Shown here one piece after another: positions 1 through 8,996 of a DNA stretch of 64,000 nt. The stretch comes from Arthrobacter sp. 131MFCol6.1 (GTDB taxonomy: Bacteria; Actinomycetota; Actinomycetes; Actinomycetales; Micrococcaceae): NCBI RefSeq assembly GCF_000374925.1, contig NZ_KB895554.1, forward strand, positions 34,433-98,432, read 5' to 3'. The notes beneath the pieces were generated by a model. It saw only the letters and a program-made list of their open reading frames with translations. It was not told where the DNA came from and ran no database searches. Both the position numbers and the translations under genes were made by a program. The stretch's first letter is position 1; each line of letters opens with the position of its first letter.

Positions 1-3
1 CAT
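1..3 (-). CDS. Start codon of the next flagellar gene (probably fliO), cut by window edge
   Basis: The stop codon of fliN on the minus strand is followed directly by an ATG that occupies the first three bases of the window. In flagellar operons fliO or fliP usually follows fliN, so this is probably the start of that gene. Nothing of its product is visible. Confidence 0.45.
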
Positions 4-726
4 TCAGCTGAGCCCCTCGGCGACGTCGAGGATCCGGGTGATCCGCACCGCGTAGTCCTGGTCGAGGACCACAACTTCGCCGTGCGCGATCAGGCGGCCG
101 TTGAGCAGGACATCGGCCGGGGCGCCGGCGGAGCGGTCCAGTTCGATGATCTTGCCCGGTTCCAGCGACAGCACGTCCCGGACCGACATCCGGGTGCGTC
201 CGATCTCCACGGTCAGGGCCATTTCAATGTTGTTGATCCGGCCGAGCCGGCCGGCCACGGTGTCCCCGCCGGCGAACAGGTCTCCGCCGCGTTCCTGGCT
301 GTTGCCGTGCTCGCGGAGCCGGACGGCAAACCAGGCCGCGGCGTTGCTGCCGTCCGAGAGTTCAAAGACGGCCGTGTCGGGATCCGAGAGGAGCCCGGAG
401 ACGTCGGATTCACGCAGGTCGGACAGGACACCGGCCCCGAAGACTGAGCTGGCGCTTTCCATCGCGGGGCGCAGCACGTCGGTCACGGAGACGTGTCCCA
501 GCTGGGAGCCTGCGCCGGCGGCCTCGTCAAGGAAGGTGCGGTCGCTGAGCATGAGGGCGAGGTCGGCGGTCACCGCGCCGACGAAGGTCGCCGTGACCGC
601 CTGCCGGGCGTAGGCCGCCGCGGACCGGGCGGGAACCAGGGCGACAACCTTCAGGGCCACCGGGCTCGGCAGCTCCTCGACGAGCCGTTCCGCCGACATT
701 TCGTGCTTGGTCAGGGTGATGCTCAT
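4..726 (-). CDS. fliN: Flagellar motor switch protein FliN (long, FliY-like form)
   Basis: C-ring switch protein that binds the FliM ring at the base of the flagellar motor. The C-terminal 80 residues of the 240 are a SpoA/FliN domain (VEIGRTRMSVRDVL, then GEVVVLDQDYAVRI). Roughly 150 residues precede it, so it is longer than the usual FliN of about 100-140 residues and resembles FliY, where a CheC-like domain precedes the FliN domain. I cannot recognise CheC active-site motifs in the N-terminal part. The ATG overlaps the fliM stop by four bases (ATGA), which implies translational coupling. It is the last complete gene of the minus-strand operon in the window. Confidence 0.9.
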   Translation of the reverse strand: MSITLTKHEMSAERLVEELPSPVALKVVALVPARSAAAYARQAVTATFVGAVTADLALMLSDRTFLDEAAGAGSQLGHVSVTDVLRPAMESASSVFGAGVLSDLRESDVSGLLSDPDTAVFELSDGSNAAAWFAVRLREHGNSQERGGDLFAGGDTVAGRLGRINNIEMALTVEIGRTRMSVRDVLSLEPGKIIELDRSAGAPADVLLNGRLIAHGEVVVLDQDYAVRITRILDVAEGLS

Positions 727-1619
727 CGTTGGTTCTCCTCGATTGTGACAATTACTGCGGCCGCGCGGGAGCCGTTGCGGGCCGGGGCGGCAGTGGCCAG
801 CCGGGTTCCGTCCAGGGTGAGGTCAAAGGGCCGGTTTTCCAGGTGCGGCAGGGTCAGGACGTCACCGACGGCGAGGCCCAGGACCTGGCTCGGGGTAACG
901 AACGACGTCGAGAGCCGTACCGAGAGTTCCACCGGGACCTGCTCCAGTTGGGCGCTGACGCGGGCGGCCGCGTCTTCGCGGGAGTCGGTCGGGTTGACCT
1001 TCTTGAGCCGCCCCAGCAGGATGCCGGCCGGAACGGCCAGGGTGGCGGGGGCGTTGACGTCGCCGACGCTCATGGTGAAGGAGGCGACGATCATCAGTTC
1101 GCTGGGAGCGGCGGCCTGGGCGAACTGGGAGTTGTATTGGATGGTGTCCACCCGGACGGCCTCGCTGAGCAGCGGGCCCAGGGAATAGCCGAGGTCTTCG
1201 AGGGCCTCGTCCATGAGGCCCTTGATCAGCGCCTGCTCGATCTGGGTGAACTTGCGGTCCGGCATGGGCGAATCGTTGGAGGCGCCGAGCATGCGGTTGA
1301 CCCAGCCGAGGGCGGCCGGGCCGGGGAACTGCACCACGAGTTTGGAATCGTGGGCCTCCACGGTGCACAGGACCATCGCGGTGACGGCGGGCAGCGAGGC
1401 GGCGTACTCGTCGTAGCTGAGCATGCTGACGTCTTCCAGGCGCACCACGGACTTGACCCTGACCTTGGCGGTGAGCTGGGTGCCCCACTGGCGGGCGAAG
1501 GTTTCGAAGGCGAGCTCCAGCACCCGGCTGTGTTCGCGCGCGAGCGTCGCGGGACGGCGGAAGTCATAGACGCTGACGGTCCGCTCCCGTGCCACTTCCC
1601 GCTCATCCAGAACACTCAC
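723..1619 (-). CDS. fliM: Flagellar motor switch protein FliM
   Basis: Switch-complex component that receives CheY-P and controls direction of rotation. The FliM middle domain begins at VSVYDFRRPATLAREHSR and continues through WGTQLTAKVRVK; the SpoA domain lies at the C-terminus (LGLAVGDVLTLPHLENRPF). An open frame extends upstream to 1715, but that extension is cysteine-rich and unlike FliM. I chose the GTG at 1619 (reading M-SVLDEREVARER); a GTG at 1628 is the alternative. No good Shine-Dalgarno sequence precedes either. A sigma-28-like promoter ends at 1628, which would make the mRNA nearly leaderless. It overlaps fliN by four bases. Confidence 0.88.
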   Translation of the reverse strand: MSVLDEREVARERTVSVYDFRRPATLAREHSRVLELAFETFARQWGTQLTAKVRVKSVVRLEDVSMLSYDEYAASLPAVTAMVLCTVEAHDSKLVVQFPGPAALGWVNRMLGASNDSPMPDRKFTQIEQALIKGLMDEALEDLGYSLGPLLSEAVRVDTIQYNSQFAQAAAPSELMIVASFTMSVGDVNAPATLAVPAGILLGRLKKVNPTDSREDAAARVSAQLEQVPVELSVRLSTSFVTPSQVLGLAVGDVLTLPHLENRPFDLTLDGTRLATAAPARNGSRAAAVIVTIEENQR

Positions 1620-1627
1620 GGTTGCCA

Positions 1628-1655
1628 CTATCGGCAAGGGAAGCCGCGGCGTAAG
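1628..1655 (-). promoter_or_regulatory. Sigma-28-like promoter for fliM-fliN
   Basis: On the minus strand CTTAC (1655-1651) is followed after 15 bases by GCCGATAG (1635-1628). The same boxes and spacing occur before flgB, flagellin and flgN. The expected transcript start falls about 0-3 bases upstream of the GTG chosen for fliM. Confidence 0.55.
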
Positions 1656-1670
1656 CAATCCGCCGGAGGT

Positions 1671-1732
1671 AAAACACAGGCAAAAACAGATGCAAATACT
1701 GCAGGCAAAAGACACGCAAAAACACAGGCAAA
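1671..1732. repeat. A-rich direct repeats in the motB-fliM gap
   Basis: The 14-base word AAAACACAGGCAAA occurs at 1671-1684 and again at 1719-1732. Degenerate copies (CAGATGCAAA, GCAGGCAAAA, CACGCAAAA) fill the space between. The strong A/T strand bias is unlike the GC-rich surroundings. No protein is evident on either strand. fliL, which often sits here in other operons, is absent. Confidence 0.7.
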
Positions 1733-1763
1733 GAACGCGGCCGTCCGCCGTAGCCGGGAACGG

Positions 1764-2588
1764 CTATTTCTCGCTGAGTTTCAAGGCCTCCGGAATCAGT
1801 GCCCGGACGACGTCGGGCTTGTCGGAAACGACCACAATGTCCACCCGGCGGTTCCGCTCCATCAGCGCCGGAGTGGAGTCGTCGTTGACCTGGCGGGCAG
1901 AACCGAACGCGACGGCACCGATGGTGCCTGGGGCTATGCCGCCGCGGTCCACCATGTACCGCAGGACGTTGACGGCGCGCGCCGAGGACAGTTCCCACGT
2001 CGAGGGGTAGGCCGTGATGCCGTTCGCGGCATGGCCCTCGACCATGATTTCCATGCCGGCCGGCTTGAGCACCGGTGAGATGACCTGCAGCACCCGGGAG
2101 GCCCGTGAGGTGAGCTCGGGCCGGTCCGGTTCGAAGAATGCCTGCGATCCGACGAGTTTGACCGTCAGGCCGCGCTGGTCGATCTGGAACTCGACGTTCT
2201 CGCTCAGCCCGGCGGCCGCCAGGCCGGCCTGCATCTTCTGCTGCAGCGCCTTGAGCTTGTCCACTTCCTTGATCGCTTCAGCCATGTTCTCGGGGGATGC
2301 GGTGGCCGCGCCCTTGACGGCGGCGAACGCCTCAAGGTCCTCTTTCACGAGTTCCGGCGGCACCACTGTGCCCGACGCCGTGTCCACCGTTTCCGTCGCG
2401 ACCGCGCCGAATCCCGTGGCCAGGGAGTTGCGGAGCTTTTCAAACTTGTTGGCGTCCACCGTGGACATCGCGAAGAGGACGATGAACATGCACATCAGCA
2501 CGGTGACCATGTCCATGTAGGACGCCATCCAGCGTTCGTCGACGTGGTGTTCTTCCGGCTTCTTCCGCCCGCGCCGCCTGGGGCTCAC
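1764..2588 (-). CDS. motB: Flagellar motor stator protein MotB
   Basis: Stator subunit that anchors the motor to peptidoglycan and carries the proton-accepting aspartate. The 274-residue protein has a basic N-terminus, one membrane segment at about residues 21-42 with the conserved Asp at 26 (SYMDMVTVLM), then a periplasmic OmpA-like domain at about 130-255 (MVEGHAANG, then STWELSSARAVNVLRYM). The length is normal for MotB. Its start overlaps the motA stop by four bases. It is followed by a 144-base gap before fliM. Confidence 0.96.
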   Translation of the reverse strand: MSPRRRGRKKPEEHHVDERWMASYMDMVTVLMCMFIVLFAMSTVDANKFEKLRNSLATGFGAVATETVDTASGTVVPPELVKEDLEAFAAVKGAATASPENMAEAIKEVDKLKALQQKMQAGLAAAGLSENVEFQIDQRGLTVKLVGSQAFFEPDRPELTSRASRVLQVISPVLKPAGMEIMVEGHAANGITAYPSTWELSSARAVNVLRYMVDRGGIAPGTIGAVAFGSARQVNDDSTPALMERNRRVDIVVVSDKPDVVRALIPEALKLSEK

Positions 2589-3394
2589 GCGGCCTCGTCC
2601 ATCCTGTCGGGCTTGTCAGCGCCGGCCTTCTTGCCGGTGCTCTTGAGCTGGTGCTCGGGGACCATGGCGCGGAGCCGTTCGGCCAGCAGAAGCGGCTGGG
2701 CGCCGGACTGGACCGACAGCATGCCTTCCATGAGCAGCGTCATCCGTTCGATGTCCAGTTCCGAGAGCCGGGCCATCCGGGCGCTGAAGGGAAGCCAGAT
2801 GAAGTTGGCGGACAGCAGGCCCCACAGGGTGGCGACGAAGGCTGCCGCGATCATTGGGCCGAGGTGGTCCGGGGTGGACAGGTTTTCCAGGACGTGGGTC
2901 AGGGACACCACGGTGCCGATGATGCCCACGGTGGGGGCGTATCCGCCGAGGCTCGCGAAGAATTTGGAGTTGGCGTGATCGCTCCGGGACTTGGAGTCGA
3001 TCTCGTCCTCCATGAGCATCCGGAGGTCCTCGGCGTCGGTGCCGTCGGCGATGTTCTGCAGGGCACGGGCCAGGAAGGGGTCCTTGACGCTGGCCGCTTC
3101 CTCTTCGAGGGACAGCAGGCCCTCGCTGCGGGCCTTTTCGGCGAAGCGGACCATCTGGTCAATGCTTTCCTGCGGCTTGGCGGTTTTGCCGAGGAACATC
3201 TTGGGGAGGGCTTTGAAGGCCTGGACGACGTCTTTGAGGGTGTTTCCGGCGATCCCGACGGCGAGCGTGGCGCCGAAGACCAAGATCATGGGGGCCGGTA
3301 GGAGCAACGCCGACAGGCTGGCGCCCTCGAGCGACACCATGGCGATAACGGAGCCGAAGGCGAGGAGCAGTCCGATGACTGTTGCGGGATCCAT
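2585..3394 (-). CDS. motA: Flagellar motor stator protein MotA
   Basis: Proton-channel stator subunit. The 269 residues show the four expected membrane segments (about 3-24, 27-50, 151-170, 180-203) separated by the large cytoplasmic loop that contacts FliG. The third segment contains the typical PTVGIIGTVVSL, the fourth AAAFVATLWGLLSANF. It lies two bases after flbD and is coupled to motB by a four-base overlap, so the two stator subunits should be made together. Confidence 0.96.
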   Translation of the reverse strand: MDPATVIGLLLAFGSVIAMVSLEGASLSALLLPAPMILVFGATLAVGIAGNTLKDVVQAFKALPKMFLGKTAKPQESIDQMVRFAEKARSEGLLSLEEEAASVKDPFLARALQNIADGTDAEDLRMLMEDEIDSKSRSDHANSKFFASLGGYAPTVGIIGTVVSLTHVLENLSTPDHLGPMIAAAFVATLWGLLSANFIWLPFSARMARLSELDIERMTLLMEGMLSVQSGAQPLLLAERLRAMVPEHQLKSTGKKAGADKPDRMDEAA

Positions 3395-3396
3395 CG

Positions 3397-3699
3397 TTAC
3401 TTTCTGGGTTGTGCGGGCGCCGTGGGGCCGGCGCCGTCGTCGTAGGGGTCGTCGTCCGGGTCTTCAGTCCGGACCAGGCTGAGCGGATAGCCGGTGATGG
3501 CCGGAAAGTCCCGGGCTTTGCTCAGGATGTACGCCCGGTACTCCGCGATGAGCTCGACCACTTCGGCGAGGCTTTCGAGTACTACATAGGCGGCGCCGTC
3601 GAGCGTCACCAAGTGCGTATCCGGGCTCTCGTGGATGCGCTCAATGAGGTCCGGATTGACCGCGAAGCGCGTTCCGTTGAGGCGTGTGACGACGATCAT
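3397..3699 (-). CDS. flbD: FlbD-family flagellar protein
   Basis: Small conserved protein found between flgE and motA in many Gram-positive flagellar operons; its molecular role is not established. The family core is MIVVTRLNGTRFAVNPDLI and the segment up to VELIAEYRAYI. An acidic tail (TEDPDDDPYDD) follows. The open frame continues upstream to 3843, but the extension is arginine/proline-rich and unlike FlbD, so I start at the ATG at 3699, giving 100 residues. In this genome flbD is separated from flgE by about 3.6 kb of unrelated genes. Confidence 0.85.
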   Translation of the reverse strand: MIVVTRLNGTRFAVNPDLIERIHESPDTHLVTLDGAAYVVLESLAEVVELIAEYRAYILSKARDFPAITGYPLSLVRTEDPDDDPYDDGAGPTAPAQPRK

Positions 3700-3984
3700 G
3701 GGCCGATTCTGCTCTGTGAGGGGAAGGGTGTTCTCCTCCGTACTGTCGGCAGGCCGGGCCCCTTCGTTAGGCGCCGTCGTCAGGCGCTGCGGCAAGGTGC
3801 CGGTTCCCCGGCGCGGCCGCCGCGGCAAGATTCCCCGTGCCAAGGCCGCCGCCCGGTATTAGGGTGGGAGCTGACGGGGCCACCCGGCCCGCCCCGTTGG
3901 ACGCCTGCTTCGGTGCGGTTCGTCCCTTGCAGTTGGTCCAGTGCCAGGAAATGACGGCCGCCCGCCTCATCAGGAAGGCCAGCC

Positions 3985-5151
3985 ATGGCGCCATTTCCGG
4001 ATTTTGAGCAGCCGTTGAACCCGTTTCCCCGCTACGCAGCCATGCGGGACAGTGAACCCGTTTTCCAGGACCAGGAGACCGGCGTGTGGCACGTGTTCCG
4101 CTACGACGACGTGCAGCGGGTCCTGTCCGAGCACGCCACGTTTTCTTCCCGGATCGGCGGGGACAACCCCTCCGAAACGGGCCAGCTCTTCGCCGCCAGC
4201 CTGGTCAACACTGACCCGCCGCGGCACCGCCAGCTGCGTTCGCTCGTGACGCAGGCGTTCACGCCGCGGGCAGTCGAAGCGCTCGCCCCGCGCATCTCGG
4301 AACTGACCAACGAGTTGCTGGACCCGGTGGTTGCCGGCGGCGCCACCGACCTGATCGAACAGCTCGCCTATCCGCTTCCGGTGATCGTGATCGCCGAGCT
4401 CATGGGCATTCCGTCCTCAGACCGGGACCGGTTCAAGCAGTGGTCCGACGTGATCGTGAGCCAAACCCGCCCGGGCGCCGATGAGTCCGTCCACACGGCA
4501 GCCAACCGTGAAATGGCGGAGTACTTCATGGGCATGATCGAGGAGCGGCGGCACCGGCCGGGCAATGATCTGATCAGCGCGCTCCTCGCGGCCGAGATCG
4601 ACGGGCAGAAACTAAGTCCCATCGAGTTGCTGGGATTCTGCAGCCTGCTGCTCGTGGCGGGAAACGAGACCACCACCAACCTGATCGGCAATGCGGTGCT
4701 GTGCTTCGCCGAAGCGCCGGGCACAGCGGAACGCCTCGTCGCCGAGCCGGCCCTGCTCCCGCACGCCATCGAAGAGGTGCTGCGCTACCGCTCCCCCGTC
4801 CAGTCCATGTACCGGCTCTCAGCCGTCGACACGACCGTGCGCGGCCGCACCATTCCAGCAGGCTCGCCGATCGTTGCCTGGATCGGCTCGGCGAACCGAG
4901 ACGGGGAGCAGTTCCCGCGCCCGGACGAGTTCGACGTCGAACGCTCACCCAACCGTCACCTCGCCTTCGGGCAGGGCATCCATTTCTGCCTCGGGGCGCC
5001 CCTGGCACGGCTGGAGGCCAGGATCGCGCTGGAGGCCGTGCTCTCACGGCTGCCGGGGCTTGCGGTAGAACCCGACGCGCAGTTGGAGCGGATGGAAAGC
5101 ATGATCGTCTACGGGGCGAAACAGCTCCCCGTGACCTGGCAGGCTGCCTGA
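3985..5151 (+). CDS. Cytochrome P450 monooxygenase
   Basis: Soluble bacterial class I P450 of 388 residues that would oxidise a small organic substrate with electrons from a ferredoxin and reductase; neither partner is encoded nearby. Family hallmarks: I-helix oxygen-binding AGNETT at 225-230, ExxR pair at E264-R267 within EEVLRYR, and the heme loop FGQGIHFCLG at 338-347 with cysteine 345 as ligand. There is no membrane anchor. It is the only plus-strand gene inside the minus-strand flagellar operon and converges on a rifampicin-monooxygenase-like gene with 14 bases between them. The substrate is unknown. Confidence 0.93.
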   Translation: MAPFPDFEQPLNPFPRYAAMRDSEPVFQDQETGVWHVFRYDDVQRVLSEHATFSSRIGGDNPSETGQLFAASLVNTDPPRHRQLRSLVTQAFTPRAVEALAPRISELTNELLDPVVAGGATDLIEQLAYPLPVIVIAELMGIPSSDRDRFKQWSDVIVSQTRPGADESVHTAANREMAEYFMGMIEERRHRPGNDLISALLAAEIDGQKLSPIELLGFCSLLLVAGNETTTNLIGNAVLCFAEAPGTAERLVAEPALLPHAIEEVLRYRSPVQSMYRLSAVDTTVRGRTIPAGSPIVAWIGSANRDGEQFPRPDEFDVERSPNRHLAFGQGIHFCLGAPLARLEARIALEAVLSRLPGLAVEPDAQLERMESMIVYGAKQLPVTWQAA

Positions 5152-5165
5152 CGCCGAGCGCGGCG

Positions 5166-5170
<5 letters not shown>
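5147..5170. terminator. Bidirectional hairpin shared by two convergent stop codons
   Basis: CCTGACGCC at 5147-5155 and GGCGTCAGG at 5162-5170 form a perfect nine-base stem around a six-base loop. The P450 stop codon lies in the left arm and the stop codon of the opposing flavoprotein gene lies in the right arm. There is no T-run. Confidence 0.65.
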
Positions 5171-6638
<1,468 letters not shown>

Positions 6639-6674
6639 TCCCAGAAACTCACTTACCGGATTGCCCGGCTGCGT

Positions 6675-6694
6675 CCCGCACCCTGAAATGCGGG
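6675..6694 (-). terminator. Hairpin between the unknown ORF and the Rox-like gene
   Basis: CCCGCA at 6675-6680 pairs with TGCGGG at 6689-6694 across an eight-base loop, just after the stop of the minus-strand gene at 6706. It has no T-run and could weakly terminate or attenuate transcription entering the flavoprotein gene. Confidence 0.35.
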
Positions 6695-6705
6695 GGTGAG
6701 CCCGA

Positions 6706-7170
6706 TCAGTACTCGCCCTTGATCACGAAGTAGGAGCCGCGGATAACGCCCGCCAGCTTCGATTTCTGGCGGGCGAACTTGAAGCGGGGCGCCAGTTCCT
6801 CCGGAATTTCCATGCCGTCGGCAAGTTTGAACCCGACCGCTCTCTTCCCGCCGCCCTCGATGCTGTACATGACGTTGACCGACAGTCCCGACTCGTAGAA
6901 AACGTAGGCCATCCGCAAACCGTCGACTTCGAAGGCGGTCGCTTCCAGCGGGTTGGATCCGATCACGATGTCACGTTCGTCCCGGAGGATCCGGCTCACC
7001 CGGTCAACCACGTCAGGAACTTCGCTTGCAGGGCTCACTGTGAAGATGTGGCCGTACTTATTCCGGTAATAGCGTGCCTCGTTGGCGCGCAATCCGGCCA
7101 GGGCCTCGGCGACCGGAGACGCTTCCAATCCGACAGTAGAAACGGTCTCGAAGTCAACGATGTACGGCAT
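6706..7170 (-). CDS. Conserved hypothetical protein, 154 residues
   Basis: I do not recognise the family. It is a soluble alpha/beta-looking protein with no signal peptide, membrane segment or metal motif. It contains NEARYYRNKYGHIF near residue 31, a central FYESGLSVNVMYSI strand region and a basic C-terminal part (RFKFARQKSKLAG). The start is well supported: AGGAGG lies four bases before the ATG. Base composition is slightly less GC-rich than the flagellar genes. It sits upstream of the Rox-like gene, in the segment that separates flgE from flbD. Confidence 0.75.
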   Translation of the reverse strand: MPYIVDFETVSTVGLEASPVAEALAGLRANEARYYRNKYGHIFTVSPASEVPDVVDRVSRILRDERDIVIGSNPLEATAFEVDGLRMAYVFYESGLSVNVMYSIEGGGKRAVGFKLADGMEIPEELAPRFKFARQKSKLAGVIRGSYFVIKGEY

Positions 7171-7345
7171 GCGCCCTCCTGGACAGACGTGTTGGGACCA
7201 ATGCTAACGCGACGACGTGCTGCACGGACGACGGAACGTACGCGCCCTTTTAGGGTGTGATCCAAGGAGACAGCTCCGGGTCCGGCGATACCTGAAACCC
7301 AAAGCTGTCCCCCGAATCCTTAAGGGGCAATCAAGACTTCCCTGA

Positions 7346-8512
7346 TCAGCGCTTGAGCTGGGTCAGTTCCTGGAGGACCTCATCCGAGGTGGTGATGATG
7401 CGGGCGTTAGCCTGGAAGCCACGCTGGGCAACGATCAGGTTGGTGAATTCCTGAGACAGGTCCACGTTCGACATTTCCAGCGAGCCGCCGGTCAGGCTGC
7501 CAAGGCCGGGATCGCCCGCAGCACCGAGCTGCACTCCGCCGGAGTTGCCGGTCGCGACATAAGAGGAGCCGCCGGCCTTCTCCAGGCCGCCCGGGTTGGT
7601 GAACTTGGCGAGGGCGATCTTGGCGAGGACCTGCTTGATGCCGTTGCTGAACGACCCGATCAGGGAGCCGTCGCTGCCCAACGTGTAGGACTCGAGCTTG
7701 CCGACGGGGGCACCGTTCTGGCCGCTGATGGTCAGCGAGCTCATGGCAGCGTAGCCGGAGACCTTGGAGACGTCGATGGTGATGCCGTTGACGGTGAAGT
7801 TGCCGCCGGCGGTGGGCTTGCCGTTCGTGTAGGTCACGGATCCGGTGGCTGTGGTGCCGTTGTCGTCAGCGGCGATGTTCCACGTGCTTCCGGCCTTGGT
7901 GAAAGTCATTGACACGCTGCGTTCGGTGCCGGCGGCGTCGTAAACCTTGACGAGGCGGTCCAGCTTGGTGCCATCGACGGCGTCGCTGGGCAGGTTTCCG
8001 TCCAGCGTCACCGTGTCGGTCTTCTTGGCCACCATGGTGTTGGGGTTCAGCGTGATGTCGCCGACGGGGCCACCGGCGTTGATCACACCGTTGGTGGCGG
8101 TCCAGCCCTGGAGGATGCCGCCGTCGGGGCTTACCAGCTGGTTGGCTGCGTCCGGGCTGAACGCCCCGGCGCGGGTGAAGAGCTGGCTGCCGCCCTTGCT
8201 GGTGACGAAGAAGCCGTCGCCGGAAATCATCAAGTCGGTGGCCCGGCCGGTGCTCTGCGACGAGCCCTGGGAGAAGTTGGTGGTGACACCGGCAACCCGG
8301 ACGCCGAGACCGATCTGGGCGGGGTTGCTGCCGCCGGTCTCAGCCTGCGGGCCGGTGGCGCCCTGCTGCAACTGGGACAGGGTGTCCTGGAACTGGGTGG
8401 AGGAGGCCTTGAAACCGGCGGTGTTGACGTTGGCGATGTTGTTGCCGGTGACGTCCAGCATGGTCTGGTGGGCGCGGAGGCCCGAGATTCCGGAGTACAG
8501 CGAGCGGAGCAT
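7346..8512 (-). CDS. flgE: Flagellar hook protein FlgE
   Basis: Builds the hook that joins rod and filament. The N-terminus MLRSLYSGISGLRAHQTMLD and the following NNIANVNTAGFK are the rod/hook signature; the C-terminus contains NVDLSQEFTNLIVAQRGFQA, the paired coiled-coil region that packs the D0 domain. At 388 residues it is a normal length. The open frame extends upstream to 8632, but the extension is unlike FlgE, and AAAGG precedes the ATG at 8512. A 31-base gap separates it from flgD. The next gene in the usual order, flbD, lies 3.6 kb away. Confidence 0.95.
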   Translation of the reverse strand: MLRSLYSGISGLRAHQTMLDVTGNNIANVNTAGFKASSTQFQDTLSQLQQGATGPQAETGGSNPAQIGLGVRVAGVTTNFSQGSSQSTGRATDLMISGDGFFVTSKGGSQLFTRAGAFSPDAANQLVSPDGGILQGWTATNGVINAGGPVGDITLNPNTMVAKKTDTVTLDGNLPSDAVDGTKLDRLVKVYDAAGTERSVSMTFTKAGSTWNIAADDNGTTATGSVTYTNGKPTAGGNFTVNGITIDVSKVSGYAAMSSLTISGQNGAPVGKLESYTLGSDGSLIGSFSNGIKQVLAKIALAKFTNPGGLEKAGGSSYVATGNSGGVQLGAAGDPGLGSLTGGSLEMSNVDLSQEFTNLIVAQRGFQANARIITTSDEVLQELTQLKR

Positions 8513-8543
8513 GGGAACTGCCTTTCTACGGGTGAAGAAGTGG

Positions 8544-8978
8544 TTAGGAAGCGGCCGGAGCAGTAAGCCCGGTGATGGAGTCGAGGGGAACGGAAAGATC
8601 GCCGATCGTGACGGACGGAACCGATCCCGCATAGCTGACGGAACTGGCGACGCCGGTCCCGGTGGTGCCGTCCGCGAGGGTGTAGCCGACCGAGTGTCCG
8701 ATCAGCTGGGCCGCCGCCGTCCGCATCTGGAGGGAGAAGCCCTCCTTGCTGTTGGTGGTCAGTTCAGTCATTTTTTCCATCATGGAGAGCTGGAGGGTCT
8801 GGCTCATCATCTGGTTGGTGTCCATGGGCGCGCTCGGGTTCTGGTTCTTGAGCTGCGTCACGAGCAGTGACATGAACACGTTGGCATCCATGGTCTGCGA
8901 GGGTGTCCGCACGGCGGAGGCCTGGGTGGCCTCCCCCGCCGCCGTTACCGGCTGGGATGCGATCGGCTGAATCGTCAT
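8544..8978 (-). CDS. flgD: Flagellar hook-capping protein FlgD
   Basis: Scaffold that caps the growing hook and lets FlgE subunits assemble. The N-terminal signature is NVFMSLLVTQLKNQNPSAPM, followed by QTLQLSMMEKM. At 144 residues it is a short FlgD: it has the export and assembly region and a short beta-rich C-terminus but no long FlgD_ig/Tudor extension. It lies 18 bases after fliK and 31 bases before flgE in the same operon. Confidence 0.92.
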   Translation of the reverse strand: MTIQPIASQPVTAAGEATQASAVRTPSQTMDANVFMSLLVTQLKNQNPSAPMDTNQMMSQTLQLSMMEKMTELTTNSKEGFSLQMRTAAAQLIGHSVGYTLADGTTGTGVASSVSYAGSVPSVTIGDLSVPLDSITGLTAPAAS

Positions 8979-8996
8979 AAGTCGCGTTCCTTCGTG

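Noticed and set aside
6639..6705. Rifamycin-associated element upstream of the Rox-like gene
   Set aside because: I looked for the 19-base inverted repeat known upstream of rifamycin-inactivating genes and saw none. The only repeat is a short hairpin after the upstream gene.
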